Of a DNA stretch of 64,000 bases, positions 8,491-16,684 are shown piece after piece. Source of the DNA: Flavobacteriales bacterium (GTDB taxonomy: Bacteria; Bacteroidota; Bacteroidia; Flavobacteriales_D; Sanyastnellaceae); contig JAQWQB010000141.1 in the NCBI GenBank assembly GCA_029245065.1, forward strand, positions 18,910 to 82,909. Reading direction: 5' to 3'. The notes beneath the pieces are model-generated. The model was not told the origin of the DNA and made no database searches. It saw only the letters and a program-made list of their open reading frames with translations. Numbering within the stretch: the first letter of the stretch is position 1; every line of letters begins with the position of its first letter. The position numbers and the translations under genes are program-made.

Positions 8491-9582
8491 ATGAAGCCCT
8501 TACATCTCAAAACATTTCTATCCGACGAAGGATTCGGTCACATTGTGCGACAGCGCGCCATTATAGAGGCATTACGCCAACACGTCCCAGAACTGTCAAT
8601 CTTGTTGCAGACAGGCAAGCACATTGATGCTGCGGGCAGACTGATCAAAGGAATAGAAACTACACGCAAATACAACAACATTACCTGGCACAAACAGCCC
8701 AACGGCTCTCCAGATGTTGACCTGATAAAAATTGAATACGCCCAATACCTCAAAAGATCTGAAGACTTCGTAGAGCAAGAGATGCAGGAATGGGGCGACT
8801 TCGACTTTGTCATTTCAGACTTTGTTTACGAAGCATTCCCATTGGCGAAAAAACGAGGCGTCCCTTCTTTTGGGGTAGCTCACTTTACCTGGGATTGGTT
8901 CTTCTCAAAACTGTATCCACCGCCCCTTAAAACGGAGGTCATTTACCGCTTCTTTGAGATGGCGAAAATGGCAGATGCTTTGTACTTCCCTCCTTTCACC
9001 CCTGAAGAAATACTTCGTTATTACAAAGTGAATGCCATGGAAGTGCCCTTAATTCTGCGCTCGGAAATCAATCACAAAGATTCTGGGTCCCATGATAAAT
9101 TTAAGATCATGATCATGGATTCAGGTGCAGGAGTGCTTCGTCCTTCTATACTCAAGGCGCTGGACTCTGTTCGTGAGATGGACGATGTACAATTCTTCGT
9201 CTCATCGAGCATGGAACGAGAGCAAGAGAACATTTCGTTCATAGATAAGAACGAACTTATGGTGGATTACATCAACGAAATGGACTTGGTGATTGGGCGA
9301 GCTGGTTTCAATACCATTAGCGAATGCATTGGGCTTCGTACCCCGATGCTCCTGATTGGAGAGGCCATGAACCCAGAGATGAATGAGAACATCTTAAACC
9401 TGAAGAAAGTTGGTCTTGGAACCTTCATTAGCTTGGAAACATTCGAAAACGACCTTCGCCATTACCTCCCACTCTTTAGAAAACACGAATACAAATTCAT
9501 TGCACAAAACATGAAGGACCATGAAATGGCCGTGAACGGTGCTGAAGTAATTGCATTGGATATATTGAACAGAATAGGATGA
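8491..9582 (+). CDS. GT-B glycosyltransferase related to the MurG/GT28 group
   Basis: This is a 363 aa cytoplasmic protein. The N-terminal SDEGFGHIVRQRAIIEAL has the Gly-His-x2-Arg loop seen in MurG-like glycosyltransferases and in PseG-type UDP-sugar hydrolases. The C-terminal GRAGFNTISECIGLRTPMLLIG region with NPEMNENI matches the GT28 donor-binding signature. It directly precedes and overlaps (ATGA) the CMP-sugar synthetase gene. That position leaves open a PseG/LegG-like hydrolase that removes UDP from a nonulosonic-acid precursor, but its length and C-terminal motif fit a transferase better. It is the first gene of the long overlapping operon running to 31845. Confidence 0.72.
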   Translation: MKPLHLKTFLSDEGFGHIVRQRAIIEALRQHVPELSILLQTGKHIDAAGRLIKGIETTRKYNNITWHKQPNGSPDVDLIKIEYAQYLKRSEDFVEQEMQEWGDFDFVISDFVYEAFPLAKKRGVPSFGVAHFTWDWFFSKLYPPPLKTEVIYRFFEMAKMADALYFPPFTPEEILRYYKVNAMEVPLILRSEINHKDSGSHDKFKIMIMDSGAGVLRPSILKALDSVREMDDVQFFVSSSMEREQENISFIDKNELMVDYINEMDLVIGRAGFNTISECIGLRTPMLLIGEAMNPEMNENILNLKKVGLGTFISLETFENDLRHYLPLFRKHEYKFIAQNMKDHEMAVNGAEVIALDILNRIG

Positions 9583-10163
9583 GGACAATTGCGATCATAC
9601 CCGCAAGAGGCGGATCGAAACGGTTGAAAGGAAAGAACATCTATCCGTTGTTGGGCAAACCGCTTATGGCGTACACCATTGAGGCGCTTCAAGAATGTGA
9701 CTTCATTGATGCGATTTATGTAAGCTCTGATGACGACGAAATTTTAGCCGTTGGTGAACAGTACGGTGCTATTTCGCTCAAACGCCCCGCAGCTCTTGCC
9801 GACGACAAAACGCCAAAGATCGTGGCCATTCGCCAAGCAGTTGAAGACCCTAAAGTGGCCGCAGATGGCGAGGTTGAGAACGTCATTGTAGCGCAGGCCA
9901 ATTCCCCAGAACTGACAGCAGATCAATTCAAAAAAGGGTACGATTTAATGGTTCAACATCGTTTATGGGAAATCATGAGTGCAGACGAAAATGGTGTTCA
10001 AAATGCAGCATTTCGAATTGTGAAACAACACGCACTTTACAACACGTTTCTCAGCGCGCACTGCGGGTTCGTTGTAGCGAATAACATTGATGTGCATACC
10101 ATTGAAGACATTCATTCCTTGGAACAAAATGATGCTTTTGTTCAATTACATTCATCAAAATAG
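9579..10163 (+). CDS. CMP-nonulosonic acid cytidylyltransferase (NeuA-like), shortened
   Basis: The enzyme should activate a nonulosonic acid with CTP to CMP-sugar in the cytoplasm. It has the family N-terminus IIPARGGSKRLKGKNI (residues 6-21), a VSSDDDEI acidic strand (48-55) and QANSPELT (106-113), equivalent to the QPTSPLR motif. At 194 aa it is about 30 residues shorter than typical NeuA (about 220-230), the loss lying in the segment between SPELT and the C-terminal motif. The usual metal-binding DxD near the end appears as NID (residues 169-171), so the first Asp is replaced by Asn. It may be a divergent but active enzyme, or act on an unusual sugar. ATGA overlap with the preceding gene; 12 bp gap to the asparagine synthase. 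Confidence 0.82.
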   Translation: MRTIAIIPARGGSKRLKGKNIYPLLGKPLMAYTIEALQECDFIDAIYVSSDDDEILAVGEQYGAISLKRPAALADDKTPKIVAIRQAVEDPKVAADGEVENVIVAQANSPELTADQFKKGYDLMVQHRLWEIMSADENGVQNAAFRIVKQHALYNTFLSAHCGFVVANNIDVHTIEDIHSLEQNDAFVQLHSSK

Positions 10164-10175
10164 GATCGAAAAGAA

Positions 10176-12002
10176 ATGTGCGGAATAGCTGGGTATATAG
10201 GACAACAATCACCCAATGAACAGTGCATTTCAGCTGCACTAACATCGATGTTCCATAGAGGCCCTGATGCGAATGGACATTGCGTACTCGAAAAAGACAA
10301 TGGAAATGTATGCCTCTTGCATAGTAGGCTCAGCATCATTGACTTGGACGAGCGTTCCAATCAACCCTTTGAAAAAGGCCCTATCCACCTGGTCTTCAAC
10401 GGAGAAATATACAATTACGTTGAACTTCGGCAACAACTCATTTCATTGGGCCATTCATTTCAAACAGATTCTGATACTGAGGTGTTGGTGGCAAGTTACC
10501 TTGAATGGGGAGCGAACTGTACCGACAAATTTGAAGGGATGTGGTCATTTGCGCTGTTCGATCACCGCTCGGAAACCTTGATGCTTTCCAGAGACCGTTT
10601 CGCCGAGAAGCCATTCTACCTGCATCAAACAGACAATGGCCTTTACTTTAGTAGTGAGGTTAAAGCACTGAAAGCACTGGCAGGGAAACGTTTCAACGTG
10701 AACACAGACCATGTCTTACGCTTTGTTGTGAATGGACATAAATCCCTGTACAAAACGGATCAAACTTTTTTTGAAGGGGTCGAAGAACTGCCGTTTGCTA
10801 CCAACGCATTTGTGAATTTGCAAGGAAAGCGAAAGGAAGGGAAATACTGGACACCATCTCATCAGCCGAAGCAGATGTCCATGGAGGAAGCCATAGAGGG
10901 CACCCGTGAACGACTCATTGAAAGTGTAAAACTTCGCCTCAGATCTGATGTACCATTGGCCTTTTGTTTGTCTGGAGGTGTAGATAGTGCCAGTTTGGTC
11001 TCAATTGCGGCGAAGGAATTCAACGCAACAGCCCACACATTTTCTATCATAGACAGCGACCACAGGTACGATGAATACGATAACATTCAGGCTACCATCA
11101 AAGACACTGGTTGCGAAAGCACCAAAATCATACTTGAGCCAGGTGAAGAAAACATCACACGACTTGAGTCATTGGTAGACTACCACGATGCACCCGTAGC
11201 TACTATTTCCTACTTCGTCCACTCCTTTTTATCCGAGCGAATTGCGGAGAATGGATTTAAGATTTCCATTTCGGGAACAGCTGCAGACGAGCTTTTCACG
11301 GGGTATTACGACCACTACAATTTGCACTTGTATGAGATGCGCAACCATCCTTCATTTGCTCGCTTCAAAAAGGAATGGGAAACGTACCCGCTTCAGTTTG
11401 TGCGCCATCCGGACTTCAGAAAATTCGACCTCTATTTCGACGATCCCGCAAAACGAGATCACATTTACTTGAACAACACGGAATTCAGGTCCATGCTTAA
11501 GAAGGACTTCCACGAGCCATTTTCAGAGACAAACTACGCCGACGACTTGTTGCGGAGTAGAATGATGAATGAGTTGTTTCACGAAGTAGTGCGTGTTATT
11601 CTCCACGAAGATGATTTGAACTCAATGAAGTATTCCTTGGAAAATAGAAGTCCGTTTTTAGATCGAAACCTATTCGAATGGGCCTACAGCATTCCATCTG
11701 AATTGCTCATTAACGAAGGGTACAACAAATACATCCTTCGCCAATCCATGAAAGGGATCTTGAACGACAAAGTTCGTCTCTCTCGTGAGAAGAAAGGATT
11801 TAACGCAAGCATCAATTCGATTTTTGACTTCAATAATCCGAAACACCGATCTTACTTCCTTGATGATTCGCCCATCTTTGACTATTTCGACAAAAGCAAA
11901 ATGGAGGGAATGCTGAACAAGGGAGAGTATCCTAATTCATACAAGAAATTCCTATTTAGCTTTATCAATGCCAAGTTATTCTTGGAACAGCAAAGCAATT
12001 AA
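10176..12002 (+). CDS. Asparagine synthase-type glutamine amidotransferase (first copy)
   Basis: This is a 608 aa AsnB-family protein. It begins MCGIAGYIG, so after Met removal Cys2 becomes the N-terminal nucleophile that releases ammonia from glutamine. The glutaminase domain has RGPDANG, HSRLSIID and FNGEIYN. The ATP-pyrophosphatase domain has LSGGVDSAS with Ser at about residue 266, and later SGTAADELFTGYYDHY. Its position between neuA and a neuB-like gene argues for amidation of a sugar carboxylate (as proposed for WbpS-like proteins in O-antigen loci) instead of free asparagine synthesis. True asparagine synthetases have much the same motifs, so specificity is inference. A second, diverged copy is at 27542. 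Confidence 0.85.
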   Translation: MCGIAGYIGQQSPNEQCISAALTSMFHRGPDANGHCVLEKDNGNVCLLHSRLSIIDLDERSNQPFEKGPIHLVFNGEIYNYVELRQQLISLGHSFQTDSDTEVLVASYLEWGANCTDKFEGMWSFALFDHRSETLMLSRDRFAEKPFYLHQTDNGLYFSSEVKALKALAGKRFNVNTDHVLRFVVNGHKSLYKTDQTFFEGVEELPFATNAFVNLQGKRKEGKYWTPSHQPKQMSMEEAIEGTRERLIESVKLRLRSDVPLAFCLSGGVDSASLVSIAAKEFNATAHTFSIIDSDHRYDEYDNIQATIKDTGCESTKIILEPGEENITRLESLVDYHDAPVATISYFVHSFLSERIAENGFKISISGTAADELFTGYYDHYNLHLYEMRNHPSFARFKKEWETYPLQFVRHPDFRKFDLYFDDPAKRDHIYLNNTEFRSMLKKDFHEPFSETNYADDLLRSRMMNELFHEVVRVILHEDDLNSMKYSLENRSPFLDRNLFEWAYSIPSELLINEGYNKYILRQSMKGILNDKVRLSREKKGFNASINSIFDFNNPKHRSYFLDDSPIFDYFDKSKMEGMLNKGEYPNSYKKFLFSFINAKLFLEQQSN

Positions 12003-12027
12003 CAACACTTGAAACAACACAACTAGT

Positions 12028-12735
12028 ATGTTTATCATATCAGAAATTTCACCTCAGTTTAGCGGAGATATTGCTACCGCAGAACAAATGATCATTCAAT
12101 CCAAGCTTGGAGGAGCGGAAGCCGTTAAAGTACAGTTGTACGACCCGAAGCAGTTCAACAAGCCAGCAAGTCATGCTATGGAGTTCGAAGAACTTAAGCA
12201 TTTACGTGATTTTGCTGACCACCATGGGATTGCCTTATTCGCCACTCCATTCGCCCCTTCTTTTCTTGATTGGTGTGTGAAACTAGACTTGAAGTACATG
12301 AAAGTGGCAGCGCGTATGCATGTCGGTTTTCCTGAACTTACAAGAGATATCATGAGCTTGAAAAAGCCAACTTTCGTTTCTATTCCTGCAGATATGGCGA
12401 AGGAAGACCAGGAGAAAATTGAAGTGGTTGATTACGCTACTTACCTCTACTGCGTGGTGAAGTACCCAACACTCGTGGAAGAGTTCGAAATGCCCGATTT
12501 CAACAATTCTCGTTTTAATGGCGTCTCTGACCACACGCTTGGCAATGCGGCGGCTTTGTTTGCTTCTGCCCATGGCGCAACCTACCTCGAAAAGCACTTC
12601 ACGCTGCGTAACTCATTTCAGCGAAGCGGCGAATTGGCTCACTTGTGTTCAATGACACAAGAAGACCTTGCCATGATTAAGAACACTGCAACTGAATTTG
12701 AGACCTTACGCAAGGTCACAGGAATGAATGGCTAA
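12028..12735 (+). CDS. Short NeuB-like protein lacking the SAF domain
   Basis: This is a 235 aa TIM-barrel protein of the NeuB family that ends right after the barrel, so the C-terminal antifreeze-like (SAF) domain of about 65-100 residues is absent. Several active-site motifs persist: Glu6 in SEIS, KVQL (34-37), ATPF (72-75), the YPT tyrosine (146), SDHT (167-170) and EKHFT (188-192). Others have changed: the usual Asn-His of the N-terminal loop reads PQFSGD, and the PG-D-H loop after EKHF reads RSGELAH. These differences suggest either a distinct substrate or a regulatory/partner role for the full-length synthase at 138. No frameshift or remnant of a SAF domain is visible downstream, so the short form looks intended. 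It overlaps the next gene by 8 bp. Confidence 0.82.
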   Translation: MFIISEISPQFSGDIATAEQMIIQSKLGGAEAVKVQLYDPKQFNKPASHAMEFEELKHLRDFADHHGIALFATPFAPSFLDWCVKLDLKYMKVAARMHVGFPELTRDIMSLKKPTFVSIPADMAKEDQEKIEVVDYATYLYCVVKYPTLVEEFEMPDFNNSRFNGVSDHTLGNAAALFASAHGATYLEKHFTLRNSFQRSGELAHLCSMTQEDLAMIKNTATEFETLRKVTGMNG

Positions 12736-14050
12736 TCCATTACAACAAGCAATTCAAGCCTTTAAGAAGGCAAAGTTAGCGAGTCCGCATTCATTTGACG
12801 GACTCGCTTTCGAATGCATGTCAGCGAACGTAGGCTACCGGTTGAACCAACAAGAAGCCGCAAGCGCTACCATTGGGCTTCGTGTTTTTGTGCGTACGTT
12901 GAAAAAAATAATGGCGGGTGGTGATCCTTACAAGCTCCTTGATGGCGATCAGCACACCGCAATTCTAGAATCCTATTTCGTTTTTGAGGAGTTGGAATCT
13001 ACGTATGTTTCTAAACTAAGCGGCACTTCACCAGGGGTGTTTATTTCGAAACACGACTTGCCGAGGCAACTGAAGTCTACCGGTGGTCTTGTTCGCTATA
13101 TCTTGTTCGCTATTCCCCTCATTCTGAAAACGTTTTTTTCTTCAGAAAAGAGAGGAAACCACGCTATGCAGCTTGCTTTTGTGGCAGAAATTGCCGGACT
13201 CACACACCTCATCGAAGAAAAGAAACTGCATCGGTTGTATGACTTCGCCCCGTATTTAATTGATGCGAATTTGGCCTATTTAGCAACCAAAAAAGAAGGC
13301 TTCACTTATTCGAAATTGCCTTCACCCGGGCCGCTTTCTACCCATCATCACATCCTGTTTTGTGATGAACTTATCTTGAGCAGTCCGTACCAATTTGAAG
13401 AAATTAAGCAACTCCCAAACATTCATTATACGCAACTGAAGCAGTGGATTCCAGAATACGGCTTCACGTATATTGATCAGTACATTTCTTTTAAAGAAGA
13501 AGCTCCTCAGCAGACCATTGGTTATTACTCACATGGTGGTTGGTTAAGAAAAGCGCAAGGGCACACTGATGATGGCCTCAACATTCCTGAAGCAGAGGAA
13601 CAATTATTAAAAGACCTAGGACTGTTTATTGCATCTAACCCGTCATTTCAACTGATAATTTTTCCGCACCCACGCGAGAAAAAAGAAGAAACATGGAAGG
13701 ACACCGTGCACTTTTATGAGCAGTTTTTCCCCGAGAACCAACGCGTTTCAATCAATGAGCAAGGACTTCAAACTTCCAAGGCCTTTCACCACGTAGACAT
13801 GGCAGTGGCTGCTTTTAGCACCATCTTGTACGAACGTCTTTTTTGCGGGTTCAAAACATTCATTGGCAATTATGGGATGGACCATTTCCCGATGGAAAAC
13901 AGTTCACTTAGTCCAATTTGTTTTGACAACGCGGCCTCACTCTCAGCTTTACTTTCAAAAGCGAGCACGTTGACCAGGGAAGAATATTTCCAACACTTTC
14001 AGTTGAAGGAGTACCATTATTCAGCTTATCCTTATTTTCAACCAGCATGA
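12728..14050 (+). CDS. Unknown GT-B-like protein, candidate nonulosonic acid transferase
   Basis: This is a 440 aa soluble protein that I do not recognise by family. The N-terminal half is helical and unremarkable. The C-terminal half reads as a Rossmann-like GT-B domain: TIGYYSHGGW, then QLIIFPHPREKKEE (HP at about 314-315), then DMAVAAFSTILYERLFCG (ST at 364-365). A DDG lies at about 281-283. The HP and S-T motifs in this order match those used by bacterial sialyl/polysialyltransferases and CDP-glycerol-type transferases. Its position directly after the short NeuB and before HisH favours a role in adding a nonulosonic acid, but this is inference. The start overlaps the NeuB-like gene by 8 bp and the end overlaps hisH by 4 bp (ATGA). 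Confidence 0.6.
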   Translation: MANPLQQAIQAFKKAKLASPHSFDGLAFECMSANVGYRLNQQEAASATIGLRVFVRTLKKIMAGGDPYKLLDGDQHTAILESYFVFEELESTYVSKLSGTSPGVFISKHDLPRQLKSTGGLVRYILFAIPLILKTFFSSEKRGNHAMQLAFVAEIAGLTHLIEEKKLHRLYDFAPYLIDANLAYLATKKEGFTYSKLPSPGPLSTHHHILFCDELILSSPYQFEEIKQLPNIHYTQLKQWIPEYGFTYIDQYISFKEEAPQQTIGYYSHGGWLRKAQGHTDDGLNIPEAEEQLLKDLGLFIASNPSFQLIIFPHPREKKEETWKDTVHFYEQFFPENQRVSINEQGLQTSKAFHHVDMAVAAFSTILYERLFCGFKTFIGNYGMDHFPMENSSLSPICFDNAASLSALLSKASTLTREEYFQHFQLKEYHYSAYPYFQPA

Positions 14051-14655
14051 TTACAATTATTGATTACGGCCTTGGAAATTTGGCTTCGGTAAGGAACATG
14101 ATTAAAAAAGTTGGGGGCGAAGGTCAAATCTCCAAAGACCCCGACGCGATACGAAAAGCTGAAAAGCTCATTCTTCCGGGCGTAGGCGCGTTCGGTGTTG
14201 GAATGAAAAACCTCATTGATTCAGGTCTTCAAGAGGCCATTAAAGAAAACACTGCGCAAGGAACAAAGTTGATGGGCATTTGCTTGGGAGCGCAACTTCT
14301 AACCAATCATAGCGAAGAAAACGACGTCAACGGATTAGGTCTCATAGCAGCTCAGACGAAGAAATTCAACCTAACTGACCCGCAACTGAAGGTACCTCAC
14401 ATGGGCTGGTTCAATATAGCACTGGATCAAGCAAACCATCCGTTACTACAGAACTTACAAGACAATCCTAGGTATTACTTTGTGCATAGTTACTACATGC
14501 ACTGTGACAATGCAGCGAATCAACTTTGTAGCTGCACGTATGAACATCCTTTTTCAGCCGGTATTGTTCAGGATAACGTGGCAGGTTTTCAATTTCACCC
14601 TGAAAAAAGCCACGTCTTTGGCATGCGCATTATTGAAAATTTCATCAACTGGTAA
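14047..14655 (+). CDS. hisH: HisH-like glutamine amidotransferase subunit for glycan amidation
   Basis: This is a 202 aa class I glutaminase. The catalytic triad is intact: Cys79 in GICLGAQ, His184 and Glu186 in FQFHPEKSH. It should release ammonia from glutamine and pass it to the HisF-like partner encoded 2 bp downstream. In histidine biosynthesis this pair makes imidazole glycerol phosphate, but here no other his genes are near. The third gene is a WbpG/PseA-type N-acetyl sugar amidotransferase. The same trio in Pseudomonas aeruginosa O5 and related loci converts an N-acetyl group to an acetamidino group. The role in glycan modification is therefore well supported by context. The symbol denotes family, not histidine synthesis. 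Confidence 0.88.
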   Translation: MITIIDYGLGNLASVRNMIKKVGGEGQISKDPDAIRKAEKLILPGVGAFGVGMKNLIDSGLQEAIKENTAQGTKLMGICLGAQLLTNHSEENDVNGLGLIAAQTKKFNLTDPQLKVPHMGWFNIALDQANHPLLQNLQDNPRYYFVHSYYMHCDNAANQLCSCTYEHPFSAGIVQDNVAGFQFHPEKSHVFGMRIIENFINW

Positions 14656-14657
14656 TT

Positions 14658-15416
14658 ATGGAAAGAGCTCGTATCATCCCCATCCTGACCATTGACCAGC
14701 GCAAGTTGGTGAAGACCGTTAAATTCAAAAAACCGAACTACATCGGCGACCCCGTGAATGCCATTAAAATCTTCAATGACAAGATGGTAGATGAAATAGT
14801 TGTGCTGGACATTACAGCAAGCTCTCAAGGCCGGGAACCGAATTACGACTTGATTTACGAGATGGCATCTGAGTGCTTTTCGCCTCTTGGTTACGGTGGT
14901 GGGATCACCAAATTTGATCAAGCTCAACGCCTCTTTTCACTGGGGGTAGAGAAAGTCATTCTGAACACTTGTTTGAAAACCAATCCTGAGTTGATTCAAC
15001 AAATTGCTGACACCTACGGCAATCAAAGTGTGGTCGTCAGCCTTGACGTGAAGAAAAAACTTTTTGGCGGAAGAAAACCACATTTCAAATCAGGAACAGA
15101 ATCTATATCCACAGCAATAGTGGCGTTTGCTCAAGAAATGGAAGCCGCAGGAGCAGGAGAAATTGTACTCAACAACATTGACGCTGACGGAACTTTCTTA
15201 GGATATGACAACGCACTTATCAATGAAGTAGCTCAAAATGTAAGTGTTCCAGTGGTAGCCGCTGGAGGAGCAAGCTCATTCGAAGAAATGTTCGCTGTCA
15301 TTGACAAAACAGAAGTGTCTGCAGCCGCTGGTGGAAGCGTCTTTGTCTACAAAGGAAACAACACAAATTCAATTCTCATTTCTTATCCAACCCCTGAAGA
15401 CATTAAAGCCAGATAA
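14658..15416 (+). CDS. hisF: HisF-like ammonia-channel subunit, cyclase active site altered
   Basis: This is a 252 aa (beta-alpha)8 barrel of the HisF family. It aligns without gaps to canonical HisF at the N-terminus, but the catalytic Asp11 of the cyclase is Thr here (RIIPILTID), while Lys19 and Asp130 (VVSLDV) are kept. Phosphate-binding loops GYGGGI and AAGGASS are present. Loss of Asp11 is expected to abolish imidazole glycerol phosphate synthesis while leaving the barrel as an ammonia tunnel. Together with HisH upstream and the sugar amidotransferase downstream this indicates a repurposed, glycan-dedicated copy. The histidine-pathway HisF should be elsewhere in the genome. Confidence 0.87.
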   Translation: MERARIIPILTIDQRKLVKTVKFKKPNYIGDPVNAIKIFNDKMVDEIVVLDITASSQGREPNYDLIYEMASECFSPLGYGGGITKFDQAQRLFSLGVEKVILNTCLKTNPELIQQIADTYGNQSVVVSLDVKKKLFGGRKPHFKSGTESISTAIVAFAQEMEAAGAGEIVLNNIDADGTFLGYDNALINEVAQNVSVPVVAAGGASSFEEMFAVIDKTEVSAAAGGSVFVYKGNNTNSILISYPTPEDIKAR

Positions 15417-15485
15417 ATCAGACTTTACCTACATGGATATTTGTTAGTTTTACCACATGTTTGCACAAGCGACAACCGCACACAG

Positions 15486-16682
15486 ATGACCACCACTTCT
15501 ACTAAAAATAACACTCCCTCAAATGTCAAGGTTTGCACCAAGACAGTAATGGACTCCATTGCTGACCCGAAGATTACCTTTGACGAAAATGGCGTTTGTA
15601 ACTACTTCTATCAGTACCAAGATAGAGTGAACAAATTCTTTGTTGGTGGTGAAGAAGGAAAGCGTCAGCTGGACGATGTCTTCAACAAGATTAAGGAAGA
15701 AGGAAAAGGTAAAAAGTACGACTGCATTACAGGAGTTAGCGGGGGCGTTGATAGTACGTATATGATTTACCTCTGCAAGCAATATGGACTTCGTCCGCTT
15801 GTAATTCACCTAGATAACGGCTGGAATTCAGAAATCGCGAATCAGAACATCAACAACATTATAGACAAATGCGGCTATGACTTGTATACCCATGTCATTG
15901 ATTGGGATGAGTTCAAAGACCTCCAGTTGTCTTTTTTGAAGGCTTCAGTTATCGACCTTGAGCTGACCTCAGATCATGCCATTTTCGCCATTATCTATAA
16001 GCTTGCCAAAAAGCACAACATCAAGCACTTATTGAGCGGGTTCAACATTACCACAGAAGGTATTTTACCTGAAGCATGGAGATGGTACAAGTACGACTGG
16101 TTGAATATTTCATCTATCCAAAAGCAATTTGGGTCGAAGAAGTTGAAATCGTACCCGCACGTTAGTTTCAATCGAAAGATTTACTTCGATTTGATCAAAA
16201 AAATGCAAACGGTGATGCCGCTGAACTACCTAGATTACAACAAGGAAGAGGCGAAGAAAGTGATCACCGAAGAGCTCGGATGGAGAGACTATGGAGGCAA
16301 ACACTTCGAAAGCATTATCACCCGCTTTTACCAAGGGTATATCCTTCCTGAGAAATTTGGAGTAGACAAACGCAAAGCGCACCTTTCAACCCTCATCGCT
16401 TCTGGGCAAATGACCAGAGAAGAGGCCCTTGAGGAACTCAAGCAACCTATCTACGATGCCAAAATGCTTGCTGAAGACAAGGAGTTCGTTTTGAAGAAAT
16501 TTGGTTTCTCTGAAGCTGAATTCGACGCAGTCATGCAAGCCGAAATAAAATCACACGACGCTTACCCGAGTTACATTACCAACCACTACAAGCGTCATGA
16601 ACAAATAATGAAAGCCATCTCACCTGCCACACGCCTCGTTAAGAAGGTATTGGGCATTAAACGAGAAAGCAAAACATACTAG
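15486..16682 (+). CDS. N-acetyl sugar amidotransferase (WbpG/PseA family)
   Basis: This is a 398 aa ATP-pyrophosphatase enzyme with the PP-loop SGGVDST at residues 85-91. It should adenylate an N-acetyl group of an activated sugar and use HisH/HisF-derived ammonia to form an acetamidino group. In the family the N-terminus carries two CxxC pairs (CxxCVMD and GVCNxC). Here both second cysteines are missing: CTKTVMD (Cys17, Thr20) and GVCNYF (Cys38, Phe41), so the presumed zinc site is gone. ATG 15486 is preferred; an upstream in-frame TTG at 15441 lacks family similarity. Possible substrates are the diacetamido-uronic acid made by the WbpB/D/E-like genes just downstream, or the nonulosonic acid of the neuB genes. 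Confidence 0.88.
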   Translation: MTTTSTKNNTPSNVKVCTKTVMDSIADPKITFDENGVCNYFYQYQDRVNKFFVGGEEGKRQLDDVFNKIKEEGKGKKYDCITGVSGGVDSTYMIYLCKQYGLRPLVIHLDNGWNSEIANQNINNIIDKCGYDLYTHVIDWDEFKDLQLSFLKASVIDLELTSDHAIFAIIYKLAKKHNIKHLLSGFNITTEGILPEAWRWYKYDWLNISSIQKQFGSKKLKSYPHVSFNRKIYFDLIKKMQTVMPLNYLDYNKEEAKKVITEELGWRDYGGKHFESIITRFYQGYILPEKFGVDKRKAHLSTLIASGQMTREEALEELKQPIYDAKMLAEDKEFVLKKFGFSEAEFDAVMQAEIKSHDAYPSYITNHYKRHEQIMKAISPATRLVKKVLGIKRESKTY

Positions 16683-16684
16683 AT

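Noticed and set aside
8491..9582. PseG-type UDP-sugar hydrolase
   Set aside because: The Gly-His-Arg loop fits, but the length and the GRAG..T..E donor motif fit a MurG/GT28-like transferase better; not excluded.
12028..12735. Pseudogene remnant of neuB
   Set aside because: The frame is intact, catalytic motifs are partly kept, the gene is coupled to its neighbours and no SAF remnant follows, so a deliberate short form is more likely.
14047..15416. HisH/HisF as histidine biosynthesis genes
   Set aside because: No other his genes are adjacent, the HisF catalytic Asp11 is Thr, and the next gene is a WbpG-type sugar amidotransferase.
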